64,000 nt of DNA from Bacteroidales bacterium (lineage in GTDB: Bacteria > Bacteroidota > Bacteroidia > Bacteroidales > UBA3824), in NCBI GenBank assembly GCA_017417315.1, contig JAFPZK010000053.1:186001-250000 (forward strand). The letters run 5' to 3'. This document shows, one piece after another, positions 9,391 to 17,448 of the stretch. The stretch's first letter is position 1; each line of letters starts with the position of its first letter. The notes beneath the pieces are model-generated. The model did no database searches and was not told the DNA's origin. It saw only the letters and a list, made by a program, of their open reading frames with translations. Made by a program: the position numbers and the translations under genes.

Positions 9391-10815
9391 TTAAACAAAC
9401 AAATCTTCTGCCGTAACTTCGCTTTGGACGATGCCTGAATTTTTGCCTTGTGCTACGCCAAAAGTTGTTATCATTGTAACGGCAATGCTTTTTCGCGAGG
9501 ATGTATCATCTCTAAAAACCGCAATTTTATTGCGGAGATTGTCAGCATAATCCTTTGTTATAGAGAAACTTTCCTCGCAAAATTTAATTTCACAGACATT
9601 GATGACACGGTCGGAACGTTCGATAAGAAGGTCGATTTGTGCGCCTTGATTTTCTGAATCGCCGATTTTGCGCCACGTACTGCAAGAAGTCGGTATCCCG
9701 CTGATTCCCAATGCTTTTTTAATTTCGTCGAGGTGGTTGAGACAGACGGACTCAAAACTGAAACCCTGCCACGATTTTATTGCAGGAGAGTTGAGATTTT
9801 TGCTCCAAAAATTATTGTCCTTATGTCTTTTGCCGCTAATAAATTTAAAATAAAACAAAGTGTAATTGTCTGAAATTCTGTAAACTATATTTCGCGTTGA
9901 ATTTTTGTAATTGGCAAAAACTTCAATAAAATCGCAACGTTCGAGGTTTTCAAGAATTTTTGACAATCCACCGCCGGAAATACCTGTTTTTTCGATTACT
10001 TCGCTACGTAAAAGACCTTCGCGTTTGCTTACAAGTGCTTTAACAACAGCGATATATTTGTCGGCTTGAGAAAAAAGTGCATTAAACATTTCGTCAAATT
10101 CTTCGTTTAAAACAGCATTTTTCCCGAAAAACAGCCGGTCAATATTTTGCGCCAAACTTTCTTGTTTGTTGATAAGGCTCATGTAAAACGGAACTCCGCC
10201 CAACGTCATATAACATTGTAAAACGGTGTAACGATCCCATTGACAGCCTATTGACTGTAAATATTCTTCACACTCGCCCAAAGTAAACGGTCTGAGATAA
10301 ATTTGTGCAGTAATCCGGTTGTAAAGTCCGCCGCGATTTTTTACAAGTTTGTTGACCATCCATGAGGTTGCCGAACCGCATGCAACAAACAGAATGTCAT
10401 CACGTTGTGCTGCCCAAGAGTTCCAAAAATACTCCAATGCCGATACGAATTTGCTTTTAGGAGTGTCGATCCACGGCATTTCGTCGAAGAAAATAACTTT
10501 ACGTTCTTTCTTTTTCTTACTGACAATCAAGGTTTTAAGCATTTCAAACGCATCTGTCCACGTTTTTATTTCGGGAAGATAAGGCAATTTTGAATACTCC
10601 TTAATTTGCATTGCAAAATGTTGCAACTGAACACTTTGCGGTTCTTCTCGTGTGCCGGTATATTTGAAAGTAAAACGTTTTTCAAACAGAGAGTTAACCA
10701 AAAAAGTTTTGCCTATGCGTCGTCTGCCAAAGACAATAACAAATTCGCTTCTGTCTGAATTATAAAGCCTTTCGAGGTTTTCGATTTCTTTTTTTCGTGC
10801 GATTAATGTTGCCAT
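9391..10815 (-). CDS. P-loop ATPase of the archaeal-ATPase/DUF234 type
   Basis: Walker A is GRRRIGKT at residues 30-37 of the 474-residue form beginning MATLIARKKEIE, and FFDEMPWID forms the Walker B region. A winged-helix segment follows, then a C-terminal DUF234-like domain with EIKF resembling a degenerate PD-(D/E)XK core. An in-frame ATG eight codons upstream is possible, but the minus-strand -7 box at 10837-10844 overlaps it, which favours the start on 10815. Such ATPases are common, sporadically distributed accessory genes in Bacteroidales; their biochemical role is not established. It marks the left edge of the accessory block between the two halves of the fructan locus. Confidence 0.82.
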   Translation of the reverse strand: MATLIARKKEIENLERLYNSDRSEFVIVFGRRRIGKTFLVNSLFEKRFTFKYTGTREEPQSVQLQHFAMQIKEYSKLPYLPEIKTWTDAFEMLKTLIVSKKKKERKVIFFDEMPWIDTPKSKFVSALEYFWNSWAAQRDDILFVACGSATSWMVNKLVKNRGGLYNRITAQIYLRPFTLGECEEYLQSIGCQWDRYTVLQCYMTLGGVPFYMSLINKQESLAQNIDRLFFGKNAVLNEEFDEMFNALFSQADKYIAVVKALVSKREGLLRSEVIEKTGISGGGLSKILENLERCDFIEVFANYKNSTRNIVYRISDNYTLFYFKFISGKRHKDNNFWSKNLNSPAIKSWQGFSFESVCLNHLDEIKKALGISGIPTSCSTWRKIGDSENQGAQIDLLIERSDRVINVCEIKFCEESFSITKDYADNLRNKIAVFRDDTSSRKSIAVTMITTFGVAQGKNSGIVQSEVTAEDLFV

Positions 10816-10836
10816 ATCGTTGATTTTTTGTTGCCA

Positions 10837-10844
10837 CAAATATA
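10837..10844 (-). promoter_or_regulatory. -7 box of the ATPase gene
   Basis: On the minus strand this reads TATATTTG, a perfect TAnnTTTG. It lies about 22 bp upstream of the ATG on 10815, so the transcript would begin downstream of the longer alternative start. Confidence 0.6.
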
Positions 10845-10881
10845 TATAAAAAACGAGTTATGGCAAAAAATAAAATGTTAA

Positions 10882-10922
10882 AAGTGTCCACAACTCGATT
10901 TTTTTATGAGTTGTGGACACTT
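10882..10922. repeat. Perfect 15-bp inverted repeat
   Basis: AAGTGTCCACAACTC at 10882-10896 and its exact complement at 10908-10922 are separated by an 11-nt T-rich loop. No gene on the plus strand ends here. It could be the 5' hairpin of a small RNA whose terminator is at 11011-11046, or a remnant of a small mobile element. The rest of 10845-11104 is AT-rich and non-coding. Confidence 0.7.
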
Positions 10923-11010
10923 ATCCAAAATTTAAAATCGTCTACAATTAATAAATAATTTTCTGTTTTCTCCCTTAATATTTTTTAACAACCGCCTTCT
11001 ACACCCTTAT

Positions 11011-11046
11011 ACCGCCGAATTTTTGAAATTCAGGCGGTTTTTTTGT
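11011..11046 (+). terminator. Rho-independent terminator without an obvious upstream gene
   Basis: ACCGCCGAATTT and AAATTCAGGCGGT form a stem with a short loop, followed by seven or eight T residues on the plus strand. The nearest upstream gene is on the minus strand, so whatever this terminates is non-coding or lost. Confidence 0.7.
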
Positions 11047-11104
11047 TGTGCCGCCCTTAATATATTTTGTTATCGCTTTTTGAATAAAAAGTTATAAAAA
11101 TTTA

Positions 11105-11136
11105 TTTGTTTAAGTGAGTTTTGCGTTCTAAATTTG
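11105..11136 (+). promoter_or_regulatory. Promoter of the lipoprotein gene at 11180
   Basis: TTTG at 11105-11108, a 20-bp spacer and TAAATTTG at 11129-11136 match the Bacteroidetes consensus exactly. Confidence 0.75.
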
Positions 11137-11179
11137 CCCTCGATAAATGAATGTTGAACCAATAAAAAACGATAAAAAA

Positions 11180-11941
11180 ATGAAAAAGGTATTGATTTTT
11201 ATCCTCGCAACAATTTTGATGTTGCAAATGACGGCTTGCAGTATTATGCAGTCAAAACAACTTGAAGGTACTTGGGAAACTACCGTACCGTATTATGACA
11301 ATGAAAACGATATTTCAGGCGACTTTGTTTACCGCTTTACATTCAAACGCGACAACACTTCTGGCGGAAAAATGGAGTTGGTTTTCAGCGGTGAAATATC
11401 TGTCATAAAATTTGCAGCAAAAATTAAGGGCGATTGGGACGTTTCGTCCGGCACTTTGAATATGCACCTTGACTATAACTCAGTTCAAGCAGAACAAAAT
11501 ATTTTTGCCTCGGATTTTGACCTTGAAGGAATGTTAAGGAGCGAAATATACGAATTGAATGGCGGCGGCGCAAATATCATTGAACTCAACGACAGAGTTT
11601 TAAAACTTCAAAACGGTGAATCGTCAATGACTTTCAATAGAATTTATGAAATTTCAACCGAACAAGCCTACACCGGCGACAAATACGAGCAACTTTGGAT
11701 TGAAGCCTCAGAACGTGCGCTTACATACGATGATATTTCAGACTTTTCAAAACAAGACAGGCGTATTCTTCGCAATTATTTTTATGCGCGGTTGAATGTG
11801 AAGTTCAAGTCGCAAGACTTACAAGAGTTTTTTTCGCAGTATTCGTGGTACAAGCCGGTTTATAACGATGCCTCACTCGTTGAAATTGCATTAACGGATA
11901 TTCAAAAACAAAATATCAGGTTTTTGAAAGAAAACGAGTAA
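11180..11941 (+). CDS. Uncharacterised lipoprotein
   Basis: A 253-residue protein from the ATG at 11180. An upstream in-frame ATG at 11147 would add eleven charged residues ahead of the signal and is less likely. It has a lipoprotein signal peptide (MKKVLIFILATILMLQMTAC) and then LEGTWETTVPYYDNENDISG, resembling the lipocalin-like small beta domains of secreted Bacteroidetes proteins (inference). The C-terminal half is helical and charged. I recognise no catalytic motif. It has its own consensus promoter and lies upstream of the structured RNA candidate; membership of the downstream module is uncertain. Confidence 0.8.
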   Translation: MKKVLIFILATILMLQMTACSIMQSKQLEGTWETTVPYYDNENDISGDFVYRFTFKRDNTSGGKMELVFSGEISVIKFAAKIKGDWDVSSGTLNMHLDYNSVQAEQNIFASDFDLEGMLRSEIYELNGGGANIIELNDRVLKLQNGESSMTFNRIYEISTEQAYTGDKYEQLWIEASERALTYDDISDFSKQDRRILRNYFYARLNVKFKSQDLQEFFSQYSWYKPVYNDASLVEIALTDIQKQNIRFLKENE

Positions 11942-11992
11942 TTTTTTCTCGAAAAAACTTTCAAAAATATTTTTCAAGTTGGTAACTTGTAT

Positions 11993-12000
11993 TATATTTG
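11993..12000 (+). promoter_or_regulatory. -7 box ahead of the structured RNA candidate
   Basis: TATATTTG matches TAnnTTTG. No clear TTTG lies about 20 bp upstream, so only the -7 element is convincing. A transcript from here would start near 12007 and read into the structured region. Confidence 0.5.
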
Positions 12001-12079
12001 CGGTGTTAAACTTTAACGAAAATTTATTTGCTTATGAAGTAACAAAAAAAGGTAAAACGGCATATTAGACTTTTAAACA

Positions 12080-12257
12080 CTTATTCTTTAAAAATGTAGA
12101 TCTGGACAATTTACAATGGTTGTAGAGGATAAGTGCGGCATAAGTTCACGCTTTAACGGCATAAGTTGGGCGTGGACTATTTCGCGCTTATTACAACCAT
12201 AGGTAGTCTAGAACCTTCATTTTTAATAAGTTAGCGGAATAGTCCCACGCCTTTTTT
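12080..12257 (+). ncRNA. Candidate structured RNA: long rod-like fold plus possible terminator/pseudoknot
   Basis: Nested complementary segments build one long irregular hairpin: 12080-12085 with 12225-12230, 12090-12096 with 12218-12224, 12101-12107 with 12206-12212, 12116-12124 with 12192-12200 (perfect), 12129-12137 with 12183-12191, and 12145-12151 with 12170-12176. An 11-bp direct repeat CGGCATAAGTT occurs at 12136 and 12157, exactly 21 bp apart. The apical strand GGCGTGGACTATT (12169-12181) can also pair with AATAGTCCCACGCC (12238-12251), which is followed by six T residues, so an alternative fold looks like an intrinsic terminator. The region has no ORF and precedes the membrane protein and GTPase operon. 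It could be a stand-alone RNA (the rod recalls 6S RNA) or a leader that controls the operon. Confidence 0.5.
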
Positions 12258-12285
12258 CGTGCGGAAAAGTGAACTTAAAAATGTT

Positions 12286-13275
12286 ATGAAAAGGAAAAAG
12301 TCGTACAAAGTACATATTGTTAAGAGCATAGAAGAAGAACGAGAGGAAAAATATAGAAAAGTGCAAGAACAATTACATTCTGACAAAGATTCTGCAATCA
12401 ATAGTCTTTGGCAGAGGTCAATTCTTCTTGTGTCATTGCTTGTAATATGCTATACAGGATACGGAACGTTATTTATGAAATTTCTTGATGATAGCGTAAC
12501 CAAAAAATATTCAATACAAATCCAAAATAACTTGGTTTGCCATAATGACGAACAAATTAATGCGACATTTGAAGATACAACCGATTACCAAATATGGAGA
12601 ATACATTTAGCATTATTCTTTACAAGTTTTGTCGGAAGCATTTTATCCATATTGTGGATACTAATGGCAAAAGGCTCAAAGGCATGGCAAGAAGCACATG
12701 AATATGCCATTAATGACTTGGAATATTTGAATCTTTATAGAAATTTGCCTTACGACGGCGAACATGGCAAATGGAAAATTAAAATGGATAGTTATACACA
12801 TGGATGGTGGCAAGGTGGATACTTATGGTTGGATGCAAATAAAGTTAGTAATTGTTTTTTTAATACCAAATTGGGGTGTTACTCTCCATCTAAAATTAAC
12901 ATAATGATTGGTATAATATCGTTTTTCATCTTTATAATTTTATGTGTATTCCATACAATAGCAATCTGTGAAGGAATATTATCTAACCTATCCTATATAC
13001 CAACAAGTTGTAGAATTATTCTTGATGTGTTATGCTTCGTACTACTTTTATGTATGCTATATGTTATATTTGAAATAATTATAAATAGTACTACACTGAG
13101 TTCCAAAATAGTAAAAAAAGGCTCAAAACGAGATAAGCAACATATAAAATTCACTAATACACTTGAAAATGTGATATTTGTGAGTAAAAAAATAAAGAAA
13201 AGAGCTAAAAAAAGAATTGCGAAAAACAAAAAGAGAAAAGAAAAAGAATGTAATTATTTAAAGGAACATAAATAA
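12286..13275 (+). CDS. Uncharacterised four-TM membrane protein of the GTPase operon
   Basis: A 329-residue protein from the ATG at 12286; a GTG at 12259 would add nine residues but overlaps the end of the structured RNA. After a charged N-terminal helix (about 1-40), hydrophobic segments lie near 45-66, 105-128, 204-230 and 242-266. Between TM2 and TM3 there is a cytoplasmic stretch with several Trp residues (GSKAWQEAHEYAINDLEYLN, then HGWWQGGYLWLD). The last 35 residues are very basic (KKIKKRAKKRIAKNKKRKEK), suggesting contact with phospholipid or nucleic acid. It is 18 bp upstream of the first GTPase gene. Third positions are visibly richer in A and T than in the flanking sus genes. I do not recognise the family; a membrane effector or anchor is an inference from context. 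Confidence 0.8.
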   Translation: MKRKKSYKVHIVKSIEEEREEKYRKVQEQLHSDKDSAINSLWQRSILLVSLLVICYTGYGTLFMKFLDDSVTKKYSIQIQNNLVCHNDEQINATFEDTTDYQIWRIHLALFFTSFVGSILSILWILMAKGSKAWQEAHEYAINDLEYLNLYRNLPYDGEHGKWKIKMDSYTHGWWQGGYLWLDANKVSNCFFNTKLGCYSPSKINIMIGIISFFIFIILCVFHTIAICEGILSNLSYIPTSCRIILDVLCFVLLLCMLYVIFEIIINSTTLSSKIVKKGSKRDKQHIKFTNTLENVIFVSKKIKKRAKKRIAKNKKRKEKECNYLKEHK

Positions 13276-13293
13276 ATCTAAATATAAATAATT

Positions 13294-15192
13294 ATGAATC
13301 AAGATATTTCATTTAAGAAACTCGAAACACTGAAAGAAATCCTTAGCAACAGCAATGATTTCACAGATTTCTGTCAAATCGAGGATTTTAGGAAACGGTA
13401 TCCATTCAAAGACGAAGAATGGAATCTCAGTTTCAACAAAATCACGACAGAGGTCAACGAAGAGGTTGTCCTATTGTTCATCGGACCCTTTTCGTCGGGA
13501 AAAAGTACGTTCGTCAATGCACTTATTGGCGAGGATATTTTGCCGACCAAAGACACACCGTGTACAGCCGTAATCACTGAAATTCAATTTAAGAATGGCG
13601 GAGAACATTCTGGCAAAATTTTCAAGAAGGACGGCACTACGCAAGATTGCAATTTCTCTGAATTGAAGGACATTATCAATGGTCCGACAGGTGCGGCAGG
13701 CGAAGTATCTACCTACCATCACGTAGTTGTGGAGTTGGCAGTCGATGAACTAAAAAACAAGGAGTTCAGGCAATTTGTCGGCAAAGTGAAAATTGTTGAT
13801 TGTCCTGGGTTCGGTTCGCCATACTATTCCAACGAAGATGTGATAAACGACTATATGCAGTCGTCTAATTTCACATTTTGGCTCACTCCGCACAACAAAT
13901 TCGGTGGACAAGTAGCCAAAGATTATCTGAGCGAAATCAAAAGAAAAACTCAGACATTGATTCCCGTGATTACCAAATCTGATTCGATTTCTTCCGACAA
14001 AAGCAGAGATAAGATTAAGGAAGATTTTCGAAAGGAACTTGGAGATATGTTCAAATTGAAAGAACCTGTTTTCGTATCTGCCATCAAGTGGCAAGAAAGC
14101 GAAAAATTGAGGACTTCTCTTGAAAAAAACAGAGAAAAATTGTCTTCTGACAAAATCCAAAAGTATGAAAAACAGATTCAGGACTTAATAAACGAATCCA
14201 ATATTGCCAATGTAATGGGAAGAATGTCTGACTCTGCCCAAAGCAAAGAAATCAATTCTGTGAAAATCACCGCTTGTAAAGCAGAATTGTTGGAAATCTT
14301 GGCAGATATAAAGAAAGTTGCCACAGATGAATCTTCCTATTGGAAAAACATTCTCCTTGACAATGGAATATCTGTTGAAAATGTAGAAAACAAATACGCT
14401 CGCATTGACGAAGCCAAAAAGAATGTTGACCGATGGATTTCAGACAATATTAGGGAACTTGCTGACAATATCAATACCGCCATCCTCACAAAACTGAGCA
14501 AATGCCAAAAGCCATCACAAACGGAAATCAGCAGATGCATTAATCAAGTCTTGCAAGAGGAACAGCCCAAAATTCGTCTAAAACTGAATGAAAAACTCAA
14601 AAACACGTACAAACCGTTTTTGAAAGAGAAAAGGGTGACAGCCGAAGACATTGAACAAATTCCGATAGGAGAATTGTCGCTTGAAGACCTTACAAAAATC
14701 TTCGGACCAATTAGAGACACTTTGTTCGGACTTTTGGATTCGTTAAGAGGTGGCGAAGGTTTCCGCACTACTCTTATTGCAGCGTCGGGTGGAGCGTTAA
14801 TGGTAACAGCCACAAGTCTTAGTGGTTTTGAAATATTCGGTGTAGCAGTTGGCAGCGGATTGGCTACTGTCGTAGGTGTAGCAGGAGCAGCACTAATAGG
14901 TGTTGCTGTAGTTCCATTACTGCCAACTATTATCAGGAATATAAACAAATTGAGAGAAGACAGCGACGAAAAAGCAAGAAACGAATTCAAGAACAAAATG
15001 GCAGAAGGATTCAGAGAGCAAATTCAACCGGGGCTTGACAAAAGTATGCGCAAGATAAATGAAAATTGCTACAATTCTGTAATTGCCATTCTAGACCAAA
15101 CCAACCAGAAAGCGGAAAGCAACTATACAAAAATATCCAAAACTATCAAAAAAATTTCTGAAACTATTGACACACTAAATAAAAACTTCTAA
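13294..15192 (+). CDS. Dynamin-like GTPase with a hydrophobic membrane segment
   Basis: A 632-residue large GTPase. G1 is GPFSSGKST (64-72), a switch I Thr lies in DTPCTAVITE (88-95), G3 is DCPG (169-172) and G4 is TKSD (227-230). Long helical stretches follow, interrupted at about 492-543 by a Gly/Ala/Val-rich hydrophobic region (SGGALMVTATSLSGFEIFGV onward) like the paddle or membrane-insertion part of bacterial dynamin-like proteins. A helical C-terminus of about 85 residues closes the stalk. It is 2 bp upstream of a second GTPase gene. Paired dynamin-like proteins are known both in membrane fusion or repair and in phage defence (the LeoA/LeoBC Eleos system, DynA). Role here is inferred. 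Confidence 0.87.
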   Translation: MNQDISFKKLETLKEILSNSNDFTDFCQIEDFRKRYPFKDEEWNLSFNKITTEVNEEVVLLFIGPFSSGKSTFVNALIGEDILPTKDTPCTAVITEIQFKNGGEHSGKIFKKDGTTQDCNFSELKDIINGPTGAAGEVSTYHHVVVELAVDELKNKEFRQFVGKVKIVDCPGFGSPYYSNEDVINDYMQSSNFTFWLTPHNKFGGQVAKDYLSEIKRKTQTLIPVITKSDSISSDKSRDKIKEDFRKELGDMFKLKEPVFVSAIKWQESEKLRTSLEKNREKLSSDKIQKYEKQIQDLINESNIANVMGRMSDSAQSKEINSVKITACKAELLEILADIKKVATDESSYWKNILLDNGISVENVENKYARIDEAKKNVDRWISDNIRELADNINTAILTKLSKCQKPSQTEISRCINQVLQEEQPKIRLKLNEKLKNTYKPFLKEKRVTAEDIEQIPIGELSLEDLTKIFGPIRDTLFGLLDSLRGGEGFRTTLIAASGGALMVTATSLSGFEIFGVAVGSGLATVVGVAGAALIGVAVVPLLPTIIRNINKLREDSDEKARNEFKNKMAEGFREQIQPGLDKSMRKINENCYNSVIAILDQTNQKAESNYTKISKTIKKISETIDTLNKNF

Positions 15193-15194
15193 AA

Positions 15195-16934
15195 ATGGAA
15201 AAAGATATTGATTTGTATGCCGCCTTTTTCAAAGCCAAAAAGGATTTCGCGAAAAAGGCGGATGAAGACCGAATTGCAGGCGAAGACTACAAAATGCTCG
15301 AATCTTATTTCGATGATTGTCGTCCTATTGTCGCAGAACAAATCTATGCGATTTGCAGTCGTATTGACAATATGCTTGAAATGTTGCCGTCCACTATGCG
15401 TGAGAAATGCGGAATAAAGACGCAAAATAAGCCGTCAATTTTTTTGACAGGCGAGTTTTCGGGTGGAAAAACCACGCTTATTCATGAACTTGCCGGACAC
15501 AAAAGTGGTTCGGAAAGTGGCGGTCCCGAAACAGCGAGCATTGTAATCCACAAATGCGCCAAAGAGTCTAATTGTGAAGTGTTTTTTGAACCACAATTCT
15601 ACATCGAAAATTCAGCCGAGTTCAGAAAAAAACTTAACAAAAGCCGTATTGATGTGTCATCCAACTTCATCATTACGGGTAATACGTGGACTTACATAAA
15701 AGAACAAGAACCCATAGAAAATAGTGATTGGAACATCAGTGAGACACAGGAGTTCATTTCAGAAATGGCGGATTTTCCAAACGCTATCAAAAAAATTGTG
15801 TGGACTCATAGTGAATGCCCGACGTTCTCACCTCTCAATTACGCATCGCTATGTGATATGCCCGGTACAGGTGGTAAAGAATCACACGATTCTGTCATCA
15901 ATAAGATTTTCGATGCAGAAAAACCGGACATAATATGCTATGTTATCGACACAGACCAAGGAATATCTTGTTCCACCTCAGAAGAATCACGACAATCAAT
16001 TCTGCACATCAAAGCACTTGCAGAAAAATGTTTTAAAGAAGACATCATGTTTTTTTGGCTCTATTCCAAACCAACAAACGACAAAGAACAAGAATATGTT
16101 GGGGAATGTGAGCAGGAGAAATATTGGTTGGACGAGAAACGCAAAAACCTTGATGATTTCATCGACAAAATTTTTACCCTACAAAAAAACGAATCAGACG
16201 CCCACACAGAAAATCCTACCCAGGAAACATACGAAGAAACAAGAGTCTTGGTAAACCTGTTGAAACAAGCACCTATTATTGATGCAAGGAACAAGTTTAC
16301 CGAATCTACCGACAACACATCCCACGCGATGAATGCTCTTGCTATCATTATTCAGCAGTATTACATCAAGATACTCGAACGGTACACAGACCAACTGAAT
16401 AACAAAACTTCTGAATATCAGGATTCAAAAGTATTCAAGAAAATCATAGAAAGCCAAAAGGACGATTACCCTGATATGATGACTAAAATTTTTGAGTCAA
16501 TTTATGACAATAAAAAATTGAATCTTAAAGATTTGAAAGCCGTAAAGGATGAGATAAAGAAAGCTCTCTTTATGGACTCTAACGATCAAGTGTTGAACAA
16601 TAACAAGAAGGTTCAAAAATACGTTGAAAACATCAGAAGAAAAATAGATTGGTCAATTGGACAACTTTTGACAAGGTACACCCCGTGGAACTCGAACACC
16701 GAAATAGACTTGAACAAATTCTACAACTATAAAGTGGATTTGGAAGACGAAACGAACAACGATAATCTCGTATTTTTCGATGCACAAGTCTATCATTGGT
16801 TCAAGATGTTTTACAGCAATCAGATAACGGACTTGTACACTCACGAATTCAGCAACACTTTGTTCCACAAGTTGAACGCAATACTCAAAGAACTGAAAGA
16901 GTACAAGACCAATATTATGTACATTTTGAAGTAA
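15195..16934 (+). CDS. Second dynamin-like GTPase, without a membrane segment
   Basis: A 579-residue P-loop GTPase immediately after the first. G1 is GEFSGGKTT (86-94) and G3 is CDMPGTGG with Asp221 and Gly224. At the G4 position the sequence FFWLYSKPTND lacks a clear [NT]KxD, so base recognition may be altered. A helical domain of about 90 residues precedes the G domain and a long helical region follows; there is no hydrophobic paddle. This asymmetry (one partner with membrane insertion, one soluble) fits a heteromeric dynamin pair. A strong terminator follows at 16944-16985, so the operon is membrane protein - GTPase - GTPase. Confidence 0.83.
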   Translation: MEKDIDLYAAFFKAKKDFAKKADEDRIAGEDYKMLESYFDDCRPIVAEQIYAICSRIDNMLEMLPSTMREKCGIKTQNKPSIFLTGEFSGGKTTLIHELAGHKSGSESGGPETASIVIHKCAKESNCEVFFEPQFYIENSAEFRKKLNKSRIDVSSNFIITGNTWTYIKEQEPIENSDWNISETQEFISEMADFPNAIKKIVWTHSECPTFSPLNYASLCDMPGTGGKESHDSVINKIFDAEKPDIICYVIDTDQGISCSTSEESRQSILHIKALAEKCFKEDIMFFWLYSKPTNDKEQEYVGECEQEKYWLDEKRKNLDDFIDKIFTLQKNESDAHTENPTQETYEETRVLVNLLKQAPIIDARNKFTESTDNTSHAMNALAIIIQQYYIKILERYTDQLNNKTSEYQDSKVFKKIIESQKDDYPDMMTKIFESIYDNKKLNLKDLKAVKDEIKKALFMDSNDQVLNNNKKVQKYVENIRRKIDWSIGQLLTRYTPWNSNTEIDLNKFYNYKVDLEDETNNDNLVFFDAQVYHWFKMFYSNQITDLYTHEFSNTLFHKLNAILKELKEYKTNIMYILK

Positions 16935-16943
16935 AGGAACTAC

Positions 16944-16985
16944 CACCTTGCCGTGCTTTGTGGTTCGGCAAGGTGAGTTTTTTTT
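16944..16985 (+). terminator. Intrinsic terminator of the GTPase operon
   Basis: CACCTTGCCG (16944-16953) and CGGCAAGGTG (16966-16975) form a perfect 10-bp stem with a 12-nt loop, followed by eight T residues. Confidence 0.9.
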
Positions 16986-17010
16986 GTTAAATAAGTTAAA
17001 ATAGACGATT

Positions 17011-17415
17011 ATGAAACAAAGATTATTGCAATATGTGATTGCATTTGCGATGTTGATTCTCGCTTTTTCGTGCGGGAACAATAGGGTCGCTAAAAATCCT
17101 TCGTTGATTACCGACGAAGCCGGTTTCAATTTGCCTTCTTATACAATTGTCGGCCAAGCCGACAATATGGATAGGAGTGCAAGTGCTTGGTCTGAGTATT
17201 CGTGGGAATTGAAACTAAACGAGCCATTGTCTGCAAAAAGCATTGACGAACTAAACCAATTGGTGAAGAAAGACCCAAATTGGTCGTATGATTCATCCAA
17301 GCGCATCTACAAATACGTATTTGTAAAAGAAGATAGCAAAAACATCACCATTACAATCAGTGTTGATACACGTGTTATCAATATGGAGTATGGTTGGTGG
17401 GATGTGTTATCGTAA
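17011..17415 (+). CDS. Small uncharacterised lipoprotein
   Basis: 134 residues. The signal peptide MKQRLLQYVIAFAMLILAFS is followed by a lipobox Cys at position 21. The mature part is polar, with VGQADNMDRSASAWSEYSWE and a C-terminal beta-rich stretch ending near EYGWWDVLS. No family is recognised. It lies 76 bp after the GTPase operon and 33 bp before the FRG gene on the same strand, so it probably shares a transcript with the FRG gene. Confidence 0.75.
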   Translation: MKQRLLQYVIAFAMLILAFSCGNNRVAKNPSLITDEAGFNLPSYTIVGQADNMDRSASAWSEYSWELKLNEPLSAKSIDELNQLVKKDPNWSYDSSKRIYKYVFVKEDSKNITITISVDTRVINMEYGWWDVLS

Positions 17416-17448
17416 AGGAAAAAAATAAAGAAAATAAATCAAAATATT

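Noticed and set aside
12080..12257. tmRNA, RNase P RNA or tRNA
   Set aside because: No acceptor-stem/TPsiC arm or CCA-type end, no tag-peptide frame and no RNase P core motifs were seen.
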